From Candidatus Tariuqbacter arcticus (GTDB taxonomy: Bacteria; Electryoneota; Tariuqbacteria; Tariuqbacterales; Tariuqbacteraceae): a stretch of DNA of 8,297 nt. Under the pieces are notes generated by a model, which saw only the letters and a list, made by a program, of their open reading frames with translations, had not been told where the DNA came from and ran no database searches. A program made the position numbers and the translations under genes. The stretch spans positions 1-8,297 of the forward strand of contig JABMRZ010000428.1 in assembly GCA_013202315.1 (NCBI GenBank), given 5' to 3'. Position 1 is the first letter of the stretch. Every line of letters begins with the position of its first letter. Below, one piece after another: positions 6,119-8,297 of the stretch.

Positions 6119-6358
6119 TTATCCTTCACTCTGCATCATATTTACATAATCTTTGCCGGACCAGGGTTTCGGTAATAATTTACCTTCCTTATTATATATT
6201 TCGATAGTTTCTTCAACAATACGGCATAATTCAGCAAACACTTCTAATTCGTCAGTTCCATGACAACCCCCATAAAACAATTCGGGGCAGCTGCCAATAT
6301 AACAGCCATCCTCATCTGACCATTCGATTATCTTGACATATTTATCCAAAGTGTTCAT
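6119..6358 (-). CDS. hicB: HicB-family antitoxin of the nuoF-linked hicAB pair
   Basis: This 79-residue protein is of the HicB type seen beside GDDAKxYQE-type HicA toxins: YVKIIEWSDEDGCYIGSCPELFYGGCHGTDELEVFAELCRIVEETIEIY. This is a partial RNase-H-like fold that covers the toxin. It has no C-terminal DNA-binding domain; it ends soon after PWSGKDYVNMM, where relatives often continue into a ribbon-helix-helix. Its ATG overlaps the hicA stop by four bases (ATGA), the canonical coupled hicA-hicB order. It is unrelated at close range to the three HicB copies at 1-1074, so the window holds two separate HicAB lineages. The cassette lies between direct repeats of the nuoF 3' end. Confidence 0.85.
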   Translation of the reverse strand: MNTLDKYVKIIEWSDEDGCYIGSCPELFYGGCHGTDELEVFAELCRIVEETIEIYNKEGKLLPKPWSGKDYVNMMQSEG

Positions 6359-6552
6359 TTTTGAGCCTTCTTTATTGCAAGCTTTACCGCTTGTTCCTGA
6401 TAATGTTTGGCATCATCGCCTTCTTTTCCTGATATTGTGATAGGTTTTTTAACATCCGGATGCACATAATTTCGATGACCGCCCTTTCCGCCTCTGTAAA
6501 TAAAACCAGCCCTTTTAAGGTCTCTGATTAAATCTCTTATTTTTCGCGGCAT
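6355..6552 (-). CDS. hicA: HicA-family mRNA interferase toxin linked to nuoF
   Basis: This 65-residue toxin begins MPRKIRDLIRDLKRAGFIYRGGKGGHRNYVHPDVKKP and continues TISGKEGDDAKHYQEQAVKLAIKKAQK, the hallmark of one HicA subfamily. The catalytic-type histidine is H26 in GGH, where many relatives have GSH. Strong positive charge fits RNA binding. The gene starts 46 bases after nuoF stops, with only a weak purine tract ahead of the ATG. It overlaps hicB by four bases. It differs in length, motif and gene order from the array HicA proteins at 94-828. The expected role is mRNA cleavage restrained by the adjacent HicB. Confidence 0.88.
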   Translation of the reverse strand: MPRKIRDLIRDLKRAGFIYRGGKGGHRNYVHPDVKKPITISGKEGDDAKHYQEQAVKLAIKKAQK

Positions 6553-6598
6553 TAATTCTATTCTTGATATATATTTGATAAGTTAGTAAAAATGTAAC

Positions 6599-7843
6599 TT
6601 AATTAGATATCTTCGCCTCCAATTCATCCCTAAATTTTTTAATGAATCCCCGAATCGGCATCGCCGCCGCCGCCCCCAAAGGACAGACGGTTTTGCCTTC
6701 AATATTATCGGTAATGTTCAACAGCAAATCCAAATCGCCTCTGCGCCCCTTGCCTTCATAAATCCGCTTGCAAATCAACGACATCCAGCGTGTGCCTTCC
6801 CGGCAGGGTGTGCACTGCCCGCATGATTCGTGCGCATAAAAGCGGGAGGTAATGTGCATAATTTCGCTGATGTCGGTATCCTCATCCATCACCATTACCG
6901 CCCCGGAACCGAGCATTGAACCGGCTTTCATCATCGAATCGAAATCCATAGACACATCGATTTCATCCGGCTTGAGCACGGGGGTCGAAGAACCGCCCGG
7001 TATCACCGCTTTAAGCTGTTTGCCGTTCCTGACGCCGCCGGCGTGTTCATAGATAATTTCGCGCAGGGAAGTCCCCATCGGCAGTTCAAATACGCCGGGA
7101 TTGTTGACATGCCCGGATACGCCGTATAGCTTGTTCCCGCCGTTCCGTTCCACCCCCAGCGAAGCGAACCATTTCCCACCTTTTTCCACGATGAAGGGGA
7201 CATAGGACAGGGTTTCCACATTGTTAATCACCGTCGGTCCGCCGAACAATCCCACCACCGCCGGGAAAGGCGGCTTTATCCGGGGCCAGCCCTTTTTGCC
7301 TTCCAGTGAATTCATAAGGGAAGTTTCTTCCCCGCAAATATACGCTCCCGCACCCGGGTGAGTGAACATATCCAGGCTGAACCCTGAACCGAGGATATTT
7401 TTTCCCAGATAACCGGCTTGGTATGCTTCGGCGATAGCCGCATCTAAGATTTTCTTGCCGTAGAAGAATTCGCCCCGGATGTAGATATAAGCCGTCGGCA
7501 GTCCCACCGCGTAACAGCAAATCGCCGCACCTTCTATCAACAGATGCGGGTCTTTTTCGATTATCTGGCGGTCTTTGAAAGTGCCGGGTTCGCCTTCATC
7601 GGCGTTGACGCAGAGGAAGCGGGGTTTATCCGACTGCTTGGGCACGAAGCCCCATTTGACCCCGGCGGGGAAACCCGCCCCGCCCAGCCCGCGCAGGTTA
7701 GCGGTTTTCACTTCCGCGGTGATGTCCTCCGGCTTCATTTTCAGCGCTTTTTTCAGGCGGGTGTAGGCGCCACGCTTGCGGGCTTCTTTAAGTTTGAAGC
7801 TATTGGGTATATCCCAAAGACGGCTGACTAATTTTTCTGCCAT
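6599..7843 (-). CDS. nuoF: NADH-quinone oxidoreductase subunit F (NuoF)
   Basis: This is the NADH-oxidising subunit of complex I (FMN plus one [4Fe-4S]), 414 residues, slightly shorter than the 430-450 common in the family. Motifs in order are: RGLGGAGFPAG (51-61), the glycine-rich NADH/FMN loop; VNADEGEPGTFKDR (79-92); GAGAYICGEETSLMNSLEG (164-182); INNVETL (206-212); and the cluster cysteines C341, C344, C347 in ESCGQCTPCREGT with C387 in TVCPLG. The ATG at 7843 retains the expected N-terminal GAYTRLKKAL region; no purine-rich ribosome site is visible upstream, because heptamer repeats begin about 10-15 bases before the start. nuoE would be expected upstream but is not in the window. A duplicate of its last 22 codons lies at 5920-5989. 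Confidence 0.96.
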   Translation of the reverse strand: MAEKLVSRLWDIPNSFKLKEARKRGAYTRLKKALKMKPEDITAEVKTANLRGLGGAGFPAGVKWGFVPKQSDKPRFLCVNADEGEPGTFKDRQIIEKDPHLLIEGAAICCYAVGLPTAYIYIRGEFFYGKKILDAAIAEAYQAGYLGKNILGSGFSLDMFTHPGAGAYICGEETSLMNSLEGKKGWPRIKPPFPAVVGLFGGPTVINNVETLSYVPFIVEKGGKWFASLGVERNGGNKLYGVSGHVNNPGVFELPMGTSLREIIYEHAGGVRNGKQLKAVIPGGSSTPVLKPDEIDVSMDFDSMMKAGSMLGSGAVMVMDEDTDISEIMHITSRFYAHESCGQCTPCREGTRWMSLICKRIYEGKGRRGDLDLLLNITDNIEGKTVCPLGAAAAMPIRGFIKKFRDELEAKISN

Positions 7844-7858
7844 AATTTTTTGAAGGAT

Positions 7859-7886
7859 TTAGGAATTGGGATTTAGGATTTAGGGG
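7859..7886 (+). repeat. Left heptamer array flanking the four-helix-bundle gene
   Basis: There are four in-phase 7-base units on the plus strand: TTAGGAA, TTGGGAT, TTAGGAT, TTAGGGG. The array overlaps the 3' end of the four-helix-bundle gene, supplying its stop codon (7875-7873) and the last codons. The first 16 bases (7859-7874) recur exactly in inverted orientation at 8282-8297. Confidence 0.75.
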
Positions 7887-8241
7887 TCTTGGATTTTAAA
7901 CTTTTTATTAAACTGTTCAACATCTTGCCAATTATTTCAATTCTTAAAAATAGATCATGCGATTGTAAATCAGTAATATATTTGAGTCTTTCCGCTATGA
8001 TGACTTGAGTTTCAAGTTCTAGTAAAGAGCCTCTCGACATTCTAAGAAAATGGATATAATCCAATGTGGTACTCCTACCCCATCCCTCAGCGATATTTGA
8101 TGGAATAGAAACAGCCGCCCTTTGCATTTGTGATATAAGTCCGAATTTTTCCCAGTTTGGAAAGTTCTTTGATATGGAATATACTTGTTCAACCAATTCA
8201 ATCGCTTTACGCCATACTTCCAATTCCTTATAACTTTTCAT
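7873..8241 (-). CDS. Four-helix-bundle protein, 23S rRNA intervening-sequence family
   Basis: This 122-residue protein has the family's hallmarks: SYKELEVWRKAIELVEQVYSISKNFPNWEKFGLISQMQRAAVSIPSNIAEGWGRSTTLDYIHFLRMSRGSLLELETQVIIAERLKYI. These proteins form pentameric four-helix bundles. Some are encoded inside 23S rRNA intervening sequences and others stand alone, as here; relatives include the accessory protein of diversity-generating retroelements. Their cellular role is unknown, with RNA or DNA binding proposed. The ATG is seven bases from the end of a heptamer array of TTRGGAW units, and the stop lies within an opposite array, so gene and repeats look like one cassette inserted just upstream of nuoF. 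No strong ribosome site is visible; the TTAGGGG unit ten bases or so upstream might serve. Confidence 0.88.
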   Translation of the reverse strand: MKSYKELEVWRKAIELVEQVYSISKNFPNWEKFGLISQMQRAAVSIPSNIAEGWGRSTTLDYIHFLRMSRGSLLELETQVIIAERLKYITDLQSHDLFLRIEIIGKMLNSLIKSLKSKTPKS

Positions 8242-8248
8242 TGTCTAT

Positions 8249-8297
8249 CCCCTAATTCCCAATTCCCAATTCCTAATTCCCAAATCCCAATTCCTAA
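8249..8297 (-). repeat. Right heptamer array flanking the four-helix-bundle gene
   Basis: Seven contiguous 7-base units can be read on the minus strand from 8297: TTAGGAA, TTGGGAT, TTGGGAA, TTAGGAA, TTGGGAA, TTGGGAA, TTAGGGG. They end seven bases before the ATG of the four-helix-bundle gene. Orientation is opposite to the array at 7859-7886. The array may continue past the window edge. Confidence 0.8.

Noticed and set aside
7003..7520. Minus-strand open frames in other phases within nuoF
   Set aside because: Out-of-frame readings of nuoF, which itself has intact FMN, NADH and cluster motifs through this stretch.
8249..8297. Telomere-like repeat (TTAGGG resemblance)
   Set aside because: Units are 7 bases, degenerate, internal to an operon and paired in inverted orientation around a gene; nothing suggests a replicon end.

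Overview
This bacterial window carries every gene on the minus strand, so transcription runs from high to low coordinates. The backbone is part of a respiratory complex I (nuo) operon in the order nuoF (7843-6599), nuoG (3985-2375), nuoH (2240-1161). Codon use in the nuo genes is moderately GC-rich. The source looks like an uncultured environmental bacterium, possibly of a candidate phylum in or near the FCB group. That guess rests on the NuoH sequence style, the short NuoG, and the scattering of toxin-antitoxin, four-helix-bundle and repeat cassettes. It is inference only; no RNA gene or marker fixes the lineage.

Accessory DNA sits at every nuo gene junction that can be seen. Upstream of nuoF is a four-helix-bundle (23S rRNA intervening-sequence type) protein gene. 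It is flanked by inverted arrays of a 7-bp unit (TTRGGRW). Between nuoF and nuoG are 2.6 kb of foreign-looking DNA. This holds a hicAB toxin-antitoxin pair bracketed by a duplicated copy of the nuoF 3' end, then an AT-rich, overlapping three-gene module (zinc-ribbon/OB-like protein, DUF488, divergent DUF488), then a palindromic repeat. Between nuoG and nuoH are more heptamers of the same type and a hairpin/direct-repeat patch. Downstream of nuoH is a tandem array of hicB-hicA units, three copies in view. The third copy has a premature stop in hicB and runs off the window.

Functionally, NuoF (FMN, NADH and Fe-S), NuoG (Fe-S relay) and NuoH (membrane quinone-site subunit) work together in NADH:quinone oxidoreductase. 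The HicA/HicB pairs are mRNA-interferase toxin and antitoxin modules of two different subfamilies and opposite gene orders. The OB/DUF488/DUF488 trio is the best candidate for an uncharacterised system. Its compactness, translational coupling and base composition suggest it moves as a unit, and its members look like nucleic-acid-related proteins, but no function can be proven from sequence alone. No gene-free stretch exceeds 300 bases; the longest (5899-6118) holds the nuoF fragment and a GC-rich hairpin.
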